Source: Oscillospiraceae bacterium
GTDB taxonomy: Bacteria; Bacillota; Clostridia; Oscillospirales; UBA929
Direction of reading: 5' to 3'
DNA: 15,865 nucleotides
NCBI GenBank assembly: GCA_031271525.1
Contig: JAISVO010000129.1
Span: 1 to 15,865, forward strand
Under the pieces are notes generated by a model. The model searched no databases and was not told where the DNA came from. It was given only the letters and a program-made list of their open reading frames with translations. Shown in pieces: positions 1-6,466 of the stretch. The first letter of the stretch is position 1, and every line of letters starts with the position of its first letter. Made by a program: the position numbers and the translations under genes.

Positions 1-2
1 CC

Positions 3-152
3 AAGACCTTTTGCGGCTGCTGCGGCGGACACATCCGCGCTAACTACCAGCGCTCGCTGGGCGTGAAACTGCGGCTGAAGGAGATTGTATCCTCGTCGTC
101 CAGCTCGGGCGGGAGAAAACGGTGCGAGTTCCTGTATGAAGTGGGGGGCTAA
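3..152 (+). CDS. C-terminal end of an unrecognised Cys-containing protein (partial)
   Basis: An open frame enters from the left edge and stops with TAA at 150-152, leaving about 49 residues. It starts with a Cys cluster (FCGCCGGH), followed by a basic segment (LGVKLRLKE), a run of six serines and the ending CEFLYEVGG. The pattern of a CxCC-GH cluster, a K-L-x-x-KE stretch and a terminal C-x-F-x-Y-E-V strand resembles the C-terminus of small clostridial cysteine-containing domains (V4R-like or DUF6144-like). That resemblance is from memory and weak. The 5' part lies outside the window, so no function is assigned. It reads in the same direction as the next gene, with a gap of about 104 bases holding no clear promoter or terminator, so it may belong to the same transcript. 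Confidence 0.55.
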   Translation, partial: KTFCGCCGGHIRANYQRSLGVKLRLKEIVSSSSSSGGRKRCEFLYEVGG

Positions 153-256
153 CCTATGCCGAATATCAAGCGGATGGGACGGACTCCTCACCGCTGGATT
201 CCAACGGCGAAAACCCCTGCTCGTTTACCCTTGCAATAAAATAGGAGGTGTCCCCC

Positions 257-1084
257 ATGATCGAGCTGCCCGAAACCTATGTCCTCGCCGAGCAAGCAAA
301 GCAGATCCTGCTGGGCAAGACCATCAAGAGCGCGGTGGCGAACCACCATCCGCACGGCTTCGCGTGGTACGCCGGCGACCCCGCGCTGTACAACGAAAAG
401 CTCGCCGGCAAGAAGATCACCGGTTCCGCCGCCTATGGCGGGCGTCCCGAAATATGGGCGGAGGAGATGCGGATTTCGTTCAACGACGGGGTACGCGCCC
501 GCTACCTCGCGCCCGGGGAAAAACGTCCGGAGAAGCACCAGCTTTTGATCGAGTTTGACGACGGCTCGGCGGTGTCCTGCTCGGTTCAGATGTACGGCGG
601 GATGTTCGCCTTCGAGAACGGCTCGGCGGACGATTGGTATTACACCGCCGCTAAGGAAAAACCCTCGCCCTATACCGACACCTTTGACGAGGCGTATTTC
701 GGCGGCCTGCGGCGTGGGGTGAAGCAGACCCTCAGCGTCAAGGCGTTCCTCGCCACCGAGCAGCGGATCCCCGGCTTCGGCAACGGCGTCCTGCACGATG
801 TCCTGTGGAACGCCCGGCTCCACCCTAAGCGCAAGCTGGACACCCTGAGCGACGCCGATATGGACGCGCTGTTCAAGAGCGTCAAGGCCACTCTGGCCGA
901 GATGCGGGACGGCGGCGGACGGGATACCGAGCGCGACCTGTTCGGTAGCCCCGGCGGCTACCGCACCATCCTGTCGAGCAAGACGCTGGCGTATCCCTGC
1001 CCGGTTTGCGGCGGAGGGTTGAAGCGCGAGGCGTATATGGGCGGGAACATCTACGTCTGCCCGGCTTGCCAGCCGTTGAATTGA
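257..1084 (+). CDS. Fpg/Nei-family DNA glycosylase-like protein lacking the catalytic N-terminal proline
   Basis: A 275-residue protein of the Fpg/Nei (formamidopyrimidine-DNA glycosylase/endonuclease VIII) fold. The ATG at 257 is chosen because AGGAGG at 243-248 lies 8 bases upstream and because it gives the family start M-I-E-L-P-E; an in-frame GTG at 248 overlaps the ribosome site. The N-terminal beta-sandwich is followed by a helix-two-turn-helix segment around residues 155-190 (TEQRIPGFGNGVLHD, then HPKRK). A C-terminal zinc finger uses Cys248, Cys251, Cys268 and Cys271. Classic Fpg/Nei enzymes start MPELPE and use Pro2 as the nucleophile. Here residue 2 is Ile, although Glu3 is kept. 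The zinc-finger loop Arg that contacts the damaged site appears to be Gly263. Similar clostridial proteins are usually annotated as endonuclease VIII, but the chemistry here is uncertain; DNA or lesion binding without standard lyase activity is possible. It leads a five-gene run. Confidence 0.85.
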   Translation: MIELPETYVLAEQAKQILLGKTIKSAVANHHPHGFAWYAGDPALYNEKLAGKKITGSAAYGGRPEIWAEEMRISFNDGVRARYLAPGEKRPEKHQLLIEFDDGSAVSCSVQMYGGMFAFENGSADDWYYTAAKEKPSPYTDTFDEAYFGGLRRGVKQTLSVKAFLATEQRIPGFGNGVLHDVLWNARLHPKRKLDTLSDADMDALFKSVKATLAEMRDGGGRDTERDLFGSPGGYRTILSSKTLAYPCPVCGGGLKREAYMGGNIYVCPACQPLN

Positions 1085-1099
1085 AGGGAGGCGGGGACT

Positions 1100-1408
1100 A
1101 TGACGATGTCCAGATTGACCGGCGACGTACAACAGCTCCTTGACATTGAAGCGGAGCATCCCAATTTGGTCAGCACCCCCCTGCTCGAAACCGTCAAGAG
1201 ATGGCTCGGGTCCGGCGAAGCCGAAAAAGCGGCGGCCCTGCCCGGTCTTCTCGCCGCGCTCACCGACGGGCAGGACTGCGACTTTACGGGTACGCAATGG
1301 GAGGCGGAATGGCTTGCCGGCGGGAAGGTCTGCCGGTGCCCCGCCTGCGCCGCCGCGCGGACGTGTATGGCTGATATAGAGCTGATGGGGGGACGGGAAC
1401 TGTCTTGA
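1100..1408 (+). CDS. Small cysteine-rich hypothetical protein
   Basis: A 102-residue soluble protein starting at ATG 1100, with GGGAGG at 1086-1092 as a good ribosome site and only 15 bases after the preceding stop. The first 57 residues look helical (a stretch rich in L, E and A with a WLGSGEAEKAAALPGLLAAL segment). The C-terminal half carries Cys60 and a compact cluster of Cys78, Cys80, Cys83 and Cys89 (CRCPAC then ARTC), which could bind a metal. No signal peptide or membrane segment is visible. I do not recognise the family. Its tight spacing with the Fpg/Nei-like gene before it and the beta-propeller gene after it (21 bases) suggests one transcript. The clean ribosome site and operon position support it being a real gene. 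Confidence 0.65.
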   Translation: MTMSRLTGDVQQLLDIEAEHPNLVSTPLLETVKRWLGSGEAEKAAALPGLLAALTDGQDCDFTGTQWEAEWLAGGKVCRCPACAAARTCMADIELMGGRELS

Positions 1409-1429
1409 AATCACGGGAGGGTATGAGGG

Positions 1430-2284
1430 ATGAGCGGTTTATCTGTGAGAAAAATACTTGATTTGGAAAACGACGGCCTGAACATGGACGCAGACGGTCA
1501 GTTCCTGTATGTCCGCTGTAAGCGCGCTGTTTGCAAATACAACCTGACCGACATGACTCAAGCGGCATGGAATGAAGTGTTCAAGAAAGACGGAAAAGCT
1601 CGAAGCCTGTCTGTGTCCGGCGATTTGGCCCTTCTCACGGATTTTTGCGACCTTCATGTGCTGAGCAAATACGACTTACAGGAACAGTTCGCTCTGCGGC
1701 TGGGCGAGAATGCCTCCTCCGATATATGGGGAGCGGCGCTGGATTCACATACGGTGTATACCGCCGTTCGGAACGGGAAAATGGCGGCGGTTGACCTTTC
1801 GTCGCGGAGCGTCGAGTATTACGGCATCGCTGATTCGAGCTTTTGGGATTGCCGCGTGGTCGAAAACCGTATATACGCCGGAACGGTGCGCGACGAGTTG
1901 ATTGAGATTGACAAAGACAGTATGCGCGTCATCCGCAAAACGGAACTGAGCGGAAACAAGAATATTTACAGCCTTTTTCATGACGCCGGGATGTTATTCG
2001 CGGTATCGCAAGACAAGACGATCAAAGCCGTGGAGCTTGGCTCGTTAGAAAATGTTTATACGGCGAAAAAAGCTGTCGGCGGTATGGCGAGGATTCTCGG
2101 CATATATAGCGGCAATCTGATTGTGGCGGACTCCAATATGGTGTCTGTTTGGGACAGCCAAGGTCTTCGGCGCAGAGAAACGTTCGGTTTCCCCACCGGG
2201 CGCTTTAACAAGGGAATCGTGCTCGCCGGCGGCAGATTGATCGGCAGCGACTATCACGGCATATACGACGCAGATTTGGGGTGA
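1430..2284 (+). CDS. Beta-propeller (WD40/PQQ-like repeat) protein of unknown function
   Basis: A 284-residue protein beginning at ATG 1430, with GGGAGG at 1415-1420 nine bases upstream. It consists of repeated short beta-strand units of about 40 residues, with recurring patterns such as V-Y-T-A-V-R-N-G-K-M-A-A-V-D-L, R-I-Y-A-G-T-V-R-D-E-L-I-E-I-D and G-N-L-I-V-A-D-S-N-M-V-S-V-W-D. These are typical of six- or seven-bladed propellers (WD40 or quinoprotein-like). There is no signal peptide or membrane helix, so it is probably a cytoplasmic binding scaffold. Its base composition is visibly more AT-rich than that of the flanking genes, which hints at a different history or codon use. The stop at 2282-2284 lies just before the next gene's ATG, and its last bases form that gene's ribosome site, consistent with translational coupling. 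The specific partner or ligand is unknown. Confidence 0.75.
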   Translation: MSGLSVRKILDLENDGLNMDADGQFLYVRCKRAVCKYNLTDMTQAAWNEVFKKDGKARSLSVSGDLALLTDFCDLHVLSKYDLQEQFALRLGENASSDIWGAALDSHTVYTAVRNGKMAAVDLSSRSVEYYGIADSSFWDCRVVENRIYAGTVRDELIEIDKDSMRVIRKTELSGNKNIYSLFHDAGMLFAVSQDKTIKAVELGSLENVYTAKKAVGGMARILGIYSGNLIVADSNMVSVWDSQGLRRRETFGFPTGRFNKGIVLAGGRLIGSDYHGIYDADLG

Positions 2285-2289
2285 ATGCC

Positions 2290-3108
2290 ATGACCGCGCA
2301 CGAACTGATGGTGAAGACCAACCGTCACCTGATCCAAGGCGGCGAACTGACCGTCTCCCAGAGAGCCGGCGTCGTCCGTCGGCTTCTCGCGGCAAAGAGC
2401 GCGCCGGAGCAGGCGGAGCGGTTTTACCGGAGCGTCAGGTTCCCCGGCAACACAGACGGAGGCGGGCGGCGGATGTACCCGGTTTTCTTCATACCTCCGT
2501 ATAACGACGGCAAAAAGCTCAAGACGATCTACAACCAGACGCCGAAAACCCATATCTTCGCGGCGAACGCCTACGAGCTGGAAATCCTCCGTCTGCTCCG
2601 CCTCCTCGCGCCGGAGGATCCGGTTGTCCGGGATATGGCGCAAAAGACGCTGGAGCGGCTGAAAACCACCTGCTTCGGATACCAAGACGACGGCGTGGGC
2701 GAGTGTTTTGACGCGTCCCTTGTCGTGCTGCGTTTCTTAGCCGCCGTATCGGACGACATAGCTTGGATGCGGAGCCGGATTGAGAATTACAACAACCACG
2801 CGGGGGAGAAAAAACGCCCGTGGTACGCGCTGTGGTACTTTTGGCTCTGTCTTTCGGAACTGCCGTTTGAGCTTGCCGAACCGGAGATTTTGAAATACAA
2901 GGACGCTATCCTGCCATGGCTGACCGTGAAAAGCGCCGTGATGAACAGCGAGCACGACAAAACCGTCCATCCGGCGCTTCTCTGTTCCTTGCGGAACTGC
3001 CTGTGCCGGTTCCCGGAGTACGCGCACATCAAGGACGTCCAACCCTATGTGAGCGAAAAAGACGGACGGCTCCATTTTGATATGGAAGGGAGCGCTGACC
3101 GAAGATGA
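2290..3108 (+). CDS. Helical hypothetical protein, coupled to neighbours
   Basis: A 272-residue protein if started at ATG 2290. GGGGTG at 2278-2283, which overlaps the previous stop codon, is a ribosome site at the right distance for that ATG. An in-frame GTG at 2281 would overlap the previous gene by 4 bases but has no ribosome site of its own. The sequence is mainly helical and soluble. Notable segments are FGYQDDGVGECFDASLVVL near residues 133-151 and RPWYALWYFWLCL, rich in aromatic residues. The D-D-G-x-G-E-C-F segment is the most conserved-looking and could be an active or binding site, but this is inference. I do not recognise a named family. The 3' end overlaps the next gene by four bases (ATGA at 3105-3108), which suggests the two proteins are made in fixed ratio. 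Confidence 0.7.
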   Translation: MTAHELMVKTNRHLIQGGELTVSQRAGVVRRLLAAKSAPEQAERFYRSVRFPGNTDGGGRRMYPVFFIPPYNDGKKLKTIYNQTPKTHIFAANAYELEILRLLRLLAPEDPVVRDMAQKTLERLKTTCFGYQDDGVGECFDASLVVLRFLAAVSDDIAWMRSRIENYNNHAGEKKRPWYALWYFWLCLSELPFELAEPEILKYKDAILPWLTVKSAVMNSEHDKTVHPALLCSLRNCLCRFPEYAHIKDVQPYVSEKDGRLHFDMEGSADRR

Positions 3109-3986
3109 ACGACGATCCGGTCCTCCGGTGGCTCTTGGAGGACGGCAACCCCGCCGTCAAATACAGGACGCAGACCGAATTGCTCGGCGAAACGGCGGAC
3201 AAAGCGCCTGTCATCGCGTGGGTGCAAAGCTTTCTGCCGCCCGATTGGCGGGAGCGGACCGGCTTATGGGGCACCTACTACCTGACCGCCATCGCCGAGT
3301 GCGGATTGACGAAGGAGGAGATCCCCCTCGGCGCGGTCAAGCTTGAACCGTTCGAGGCCAGTTGCGCGGATTTTATGCGTCTGCGGGCGCTGATCCGTTT
3401 GGGGTTTGCCGATGACCCAAGCGTTTCCGGGCTGATCCGCCGCCTAAACGAAAAACAGCTGCCGGACGGCGGTTTCCTCTGCCTGCACAGGCTGGACAAG
3501 ATGAAATACACACCCAAAAGCTGTTACAAGGCGAATATGCACGCGCTGATGTTCTGCGCCGAATGCCGGAAAAAAGGATTTCAAGCCGGCATTGAGGACG
3601 CGCTGCTCGGCTACTTCTGGAAGCGCAAGCTGTTCTACCGCACCGACAGCCCGGACACGTTGGTGCTGAACGCCCGGGAGGGCTGGCGCACCGTCGATAC
3701 GTTTTATCCGTTCGAGGTCATGCGGGCGGGGCTTCAGAATATCGTGGAATCGTTCTGCGCGCTGGGGTACGGAGACGACCCGCGCTTACGGGAAGCGCGG
3801 GATCTTCTGAACGCCCAAAGAACCCCGGACGGCAAAACCGTCTTGGGCGGCACGCTGGCAAAATCGTATCTGCCGAAGGAGCGGGTGGGGAAGCCCGGCA
3901 AGTGGTGCACGTTTTACACGCTTCTGGGAAACAGCGCCTCCGCAAGCCAAAACACGCCGTACAGCACCGGCTGGTGCAAAAGGTAG
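3105..3986 (+). CDS. Alpha/alpha-toroid (prenyltransferase/squalene-oxidase-repeat-like) protein
   Basis: A 293-residue protein. The ATG at 3105 overlaps the preceding stop; a GGGAG at 3088-3092 is a rather distant ribosome site, so translation probably depends on coupling. The N-terminal segment (DPVLRWLLEDGNPAVKYRTQTEL) and later repeats such as LPDGGFLCLHR, YTPKSCYKANMHALMFCAEC and DTFYPFEVMRAGLQNIVESF are typical of helical-barrel proteins of the prenyltransferase/squalene cyclase repeat superfamily. In Clostridia such proteins are often labelled as hypothetical or as a misnamed nitrogen-fixation protein (from memory). No terpene-cyclase DxDD or QW consensus is evident, so an enzymatic role is not assigned. 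The last 24 or so codons overlap the 3' end of the convergent acyltransferase gene, so the C-terminal tail after the WCTFYTLL segment may be unconserved. Confidence 0.75.
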   Translation: MNDDPVLRWLLEDGNPAVKYRTQTELLGETADKAPVIAWVQSFLPPDWRERTGLWGTYYLTAIAECGLTKEEIPLGAVKLEPFEASCADFMRLRALIRLGFADDPSVSGLIRRLNEKQLPDGGFLCLHRLDKMKYTPKSCYKANMHALMFCAECRKKGFQAGIEDALLGYFWKRKLFYRTDSPDTLVLNAREGWRTVDTFYPFEVMRAGLQNIVESFCALGYGDDPRLREARDLLNAQRTPDGKTVLGGTLAKSYLPKERVGKPGKWCTFYTLLGNSASASQNTPYSTGWCKR

Positions 3987-4675
3987 ATCAGCAGCGTGTG
4001 CCGCCCGATCGCTGGGAATACCGGGATTTGCGCGGTGTAGAACCGTTTGGGGAACGCGCCGTCCCGGATAGGGCCGCCGAGCCATACGCCGAGGAAGAAC
4101 AGAAACCCCCACGGTACAATCGGGAAATAGTCGGCGGTGCGGATCACCGGGAACTCGGTCACGCCGAAGAAGGGGAGCAGGAACGCCGCCAGCAGCACAA
4201 ACGGCGCCGCGACGCGGAGTTTCTCCAGCAGCGCGTACAGCAGGACGCAGGAGGCCAGCAGGTGGAGGATACCAAACAGCACCGGCGCGGCGAGGACTTC
4301 GTCCTCCGCCGGTTCGTAAGCCCCGGTGACGGCTTGCCACGACAGCTCGGGATCGGGCAGGACGAGGAAGCTGACCAGCGTCACCGCGGCGGCGCAGGCA
4401 AGCAGGATTAGCCCGCGCTTGAGGTTGTTCCGCGAGAACCGGGACGAAATCCCCGCGAGCAATATGAACAGCCCGGAAAAGATGTTTTGCAGGACACCCA
4501 AGACGGGGTTATACAGCGCCCCCTCCGGGATGAACCCCCGCCACACCAAGTCGTAGCCCAAGTGGTAGGCGACGACCAAGATGATGCTGAACCCCCGCAG
4601 GGCGTCCAGAAACTGGATGCGCCGCGGGCTGGCGGACTGCGTTTCCTCAGGCCCGTCCGGCTTCCCGTAAACCAT
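3914..4675 (-). CDS. Heparan-alpha-glucosaminide N-acetyltransferase-like membrane protein (DUF1624)
   Basis: About 253 residues with several hydrophobic segments, so an integral membrane protein of roughly seven helices. The N-terminal signature R-I-Q-F-L-D-A-L-R-G-F-S-I-I-L-V-V-A-Y-H-L, with a conserved Arg and His, matches the DUF1624/heparan-alpha-glucosaminide N-acetyltransferase catalytic domain. The C-terminal GRHTLLIYLLHQPVLYG motif is also typical. The family moves acyl groups across membranes onto sugars; the substrate here is unknown. ATG 4675 is preferred because GGAG lies about 6 bases upstream. An alternative ATG at 4699 overlaps the end of ychF but lacks a ribosome site. It follows ychF directly and probably shares its promoter. 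The stop (TAA, 3914-3916) lies 73 bases inside the convergent toroid gene. Confidence 0.85.
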   Translation of the reverse strand: MVYGKPDGPEETQSASPRRIQFLDALRGFSIILVVAYHLGYDLVWRGFIPEGALYNPVLGVLQNIFSGLFILLAGISSRFSRNNLKRGLILLACAAAVTLVSFLVLPDPELSWQAVTGAYEPAEDEVLAAPVLFGILHLLASCVLLYALLEKLRVAAPFVLLAAFLLPFFGVTEFPVIRTADYFPIVPWGFLFFLGVWLGGPIRDGAFPKRFYTAQIPVFPAIGRHTLLIYLLHQPVLYGVFWLAEALFPRSV

Positions 4676-4691
4676 TCGGTTCTCCACAATA

Positions 4692-5783
4692 TCACACATT
4701 GAACCGGAACAGCACGATGTCGCCGTCCCGCATGACGTACTCCTTGCCCTCGCTCCGCACAAGCCCCTTCTCCTTCGCGGCGTTCATCGAGCCGCATGCC
4801 ATCAGCGCGTCGTAGGCCACAACCTCGGCGCGGATAAACCCCCGCTGGAGGTCCTTGTGGATCTTCCCGGCGGCTTGCGGCGCTTTGGTGCCCTTATGGA
4901 TCGTCCACGCCCGGACCTCGGGCGTTCCGGCGGTGAGGAAGGACATCAGGCCCATCAGGTCATACGAGATCTGGATCAGGCGGTCCCGTCCCGACTGGGT
5001 CATTCCAAGATCCTCCAAGAAGAGCGCCCGGTCCTCCGGGTCCATCCGGATGATTTCCTGCTCCAGCGTGGCGCAGATGGGGAAAACCGCCGCGCCCTCC
5101 TCCTTTGCGGCTTCGACCAGATTCAGGTAAGGCGCGAACGAGTCCCGGCCCTTGAAATCGTCTTCGGAGAGGTTCGCGCAGTAGAGGACCGGCTTCAAGG
5201 TCAGCAGTGGGCAATCGGCGATCAGCTCCCTGTCCTCCTCCGAACAGGCAAACGAGTTCGCGGTCAGCCCCGAGTCCAGATGGTTTTTAAGCTCTGTGAA
5301 CAGCTCCGCCTCCCGGAGGAGAGATTTGTCGCCCTTCGCGGCTTTCTCCACCCGTTGGATCCGCTTCTCGACGACCTCCAAATCCGCCATGCAAAGCTCG
5401 ATATTGATGGTGTCGCGGTCGCGCACCGGATCGATCCCCGCTTCGACATGCACCACGTTGGGGTCGTCGAAGCACCGGATGACGTGCAGGATGGCGTCCA
5501 CCTCGCGGATGTGGGCGAGGAACCGGTTGCCCAAGCCCTCCCCGCGCGACGCCCCTTTCGCGAGCCCCGCGATGTCCACAAAGTTTGCCGTCGCCGGGGT
5601 GACTTTCTTGGGGCTGAACATTGCCGCCAGCGCGTCCAGACGGGCGTCCGGCACCTCCACAGCGGCGAGGTTCGCCTCCACGGTGGAGTACGGGTAGTTC
5701 GACGACTCGGCGGATAGTCCGGTCAGCGCGTTAAAGATGGTCGTTTTGCCCACGTTGGGCAACCCCACGAAACCGAGCTTCAT
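4692..5783 (-). CDS. ychF: Redox-regulated ATPase/GTPase YchF (OLA1 family)
   Basis: A 363-residue protein, the usual size for YchF. The ATG at 5783 begins MKLGFVGLPNVGKTT, so the P-loop lies at residues 7-15. The upstream in-frame extension to 5822 would overlap the promoter, and GGGGGA lies about 9 bases before ATG 5783. Switch-region motif DIAGLAKGASRGEGLGN and the LAHIREVDAILHVIRCF segment are diagnostic. The usual NKxD base-recognition motif is replaced by N-L-S-E, as in OLA1/YchF proteins, which prefer ATP. The C-terminal TGS domain ends in YVMRDGDIVLFRFNV. YchF is a ribosome-associated P-loop NTPase linked to translation and stress. The acyltransferase-like gene follows it with 16 bases between stop and start. 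Confidence 0.97.
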   Translation of the reverse strand: MKLGFVGLPNVGKTTIFNALTGLSAESSNYPYSTVEANLAAVEVPDARLDALAAMFSPKKVTPATANFVDIAGLAKGASRGEGLGNRFLAHIREVDAILHVIRCFDDPNVVHVEAGIDPVRDRDTINIELCMADLEVVEKRIQRVEKAAKGDKSLLREAELFTELKNHLDSGLTANSFACSEEDRELIADCPLLTLKPVLYCANLSEDDFKGRDSFAPYLNLVEAAKEEGAAVFPICATLEQEIIRMDPEDRALFLEDLGMTQSGRDRLIQISYDLMGLMSFLTAGTPEVRAWTIHKGTKAPQAAGKIHKDLQRGFIRAEVVAYDALMACGSMNAAKEKGLVRSEGKEYVMRDGDIVLFRFNV

Positions 5784-5812
5784 AGTGTATGATCCCCCGT
5801 GCGTTTTTTTTG

Positions 5813-5841
5813 AGTATATCACAAAAAGAGGCGGCGCGCAA
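5813..5841 (-). promoter_or_regulatory. Sigma-A promoter for ychF
   Basis: On the minus strand, TTGCGC (5836-5841) is separated by 17 bases from TATACT (5813-5818). TGA directly precedes the -10 box, giving an extended -10. Transcription would begin near 5806, about 20 bases before the ychF ATG at 5783. It sits just downstream of the terminator of the preceding minus-strand operon, so ychF is a separate unit. Confidence 0.7.
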
Positions 5842-5854
5842 GAATCAGGGACGC

Positions 5855-5887
5855 TAAAAACCCATGTTCACCATAGGCGAACATGGG
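5855..5887 (-). terminator. Rho-independent terminator after the lipoprotein gene
   Basis: A perfect 9-bp inverted repeat, CCCATGTTC (5861-5869) and GAACATGGG (5879-5887), with a 9-base loop. Read on the minus strand it is followed at once by TTTTT (5860-5856). It lies 21 bases after the stop of the lipoprotein gene and closes the minus-strand operon that starts at the aminotransferase. Confidence 0.85.
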
Positions 5888-5908
5888 AAGCGTTTGCCGC
5901 GCGCCCGG

Positions 5909-6463
5909 CTAAAAATACGCCGTGACCGTCAGCGCCCCGTTGACCAAAAGTTCGGCGGTGAGGGGTTCGAGGGTGTCCCGATCGAACCATGTGCGCGCCT
6001 CAAGGGCGGTTTCCCCCTGCGTCTCCAGAGTCGTCATCGTCAGCAGACGCTGTCCCGTACGCGTCTCACTGCCGGTTTGGGTGATATATCCCCCCGCCCA
6101 CTGGGCGATGATAAAGGGCAGGCTCTCCATCGGCGACAGTCCGGTGCCCGGAAGCGCCCCCAGTTCCAGCACGGTCCCGTCATAGCGCAGGGTTACGCCG
6201 CCCGGCTCCAGCTCGGCTTCGATCCCCGCGACCGGTTCCGGCGAGAGGACCTTCATCCGCCCGCCCGCGGGAGTATACGCGTATTCAACCATAAAGTCCA
6301 GCACGCGGTCGCCGAAATCGGTGCGGAGGGTCACCGTATATGTTCCCTCGGTTTTCCCGGCATAATGCTCCCGGATCCGGTCGGCTGCGGTATCCGCGCC
6401 GGACGCACAGCCGCCCCCCAGCAGAAGCGTCATCAGTACGCACAAAAGTTTCGCTGCGCGCAT
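5909..6463 (-). CDS. LolA/GerS-like lipoprotein
   Basis: A 184-residue exported protein. The N-terminus MRAAKLLCVLMTLLLGGGC is a short signal peptide with a probable lipidated Cys19; the lipobox is unusual in having Gly at -3 (L-G-G-G-C). The mature part is rich in beta strands, with paired patterns such as TYTVTLRTDFGDRVLDFMVEY and MTTLETQGETALEARTWFDRDTLEP. This resembles the LolA/LolB-like half-barrel seen in Firmicutes lipoproteins such as GerS and YdcC. Such genes commonly sit beside the NAD(P)H-hydrate dehydratase gene in Clostridia and Bacilli (from memory). Start: ATG 6463 with GGGAGG 7 bases upstream, inside the end of nnrD. It is the last gene of its operon and is followed by a hairpin terminator. 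The role is probably at the membrane or envelope, but no activity is assigned. Confidence 0.8.
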   Translation of the reverse strand: MRAAKLLCVLMTLLLGGGCASGADTAADRIREHYAGKTEGTYTVTLRTDFGDRVLDFMVEYAYTPAGGRMKVLSPEPVAGIEAELEPGGVTLRYDGTVLELGALPGTGLSPMESLPFIIAQWAGGYITQTGSETRTGQRLLTMTTLETQGETALEARTWFDRDTLEPLTAELLVNGALTVTAYF

Positions 6464-6466
6464 TCG

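Noticed and set aside
156..239. Tiny open frame between the first partial gene and the Fpg/Nei-like gene
   Set aside because: About 27 codons, no ribosome site and no recognisable feature; treated as intergenic.
85..558. Open frame of 157 codons at the left edge
   Set aside because: It is out of frame with the clear Fpg/Nei-like gene, is rich in Arg and Pro as expected of a GC-rich shadow frame, and has no ribosome site.
188..1414. Long minus-strand open frame (408 codons) opposite the Fpg/Nei-like gene
   Set aside because: It is an antisense shadow: the plus-strand frame has recognisable H2TH and zinc-finger motifs, while the minus translation has no domain pattern.
4857..5717. Plus-strand open frame opposite ychF
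   Set aside because: ychF on the minus strand is unambiguous; the plus frame is its complement and has no independent signal.
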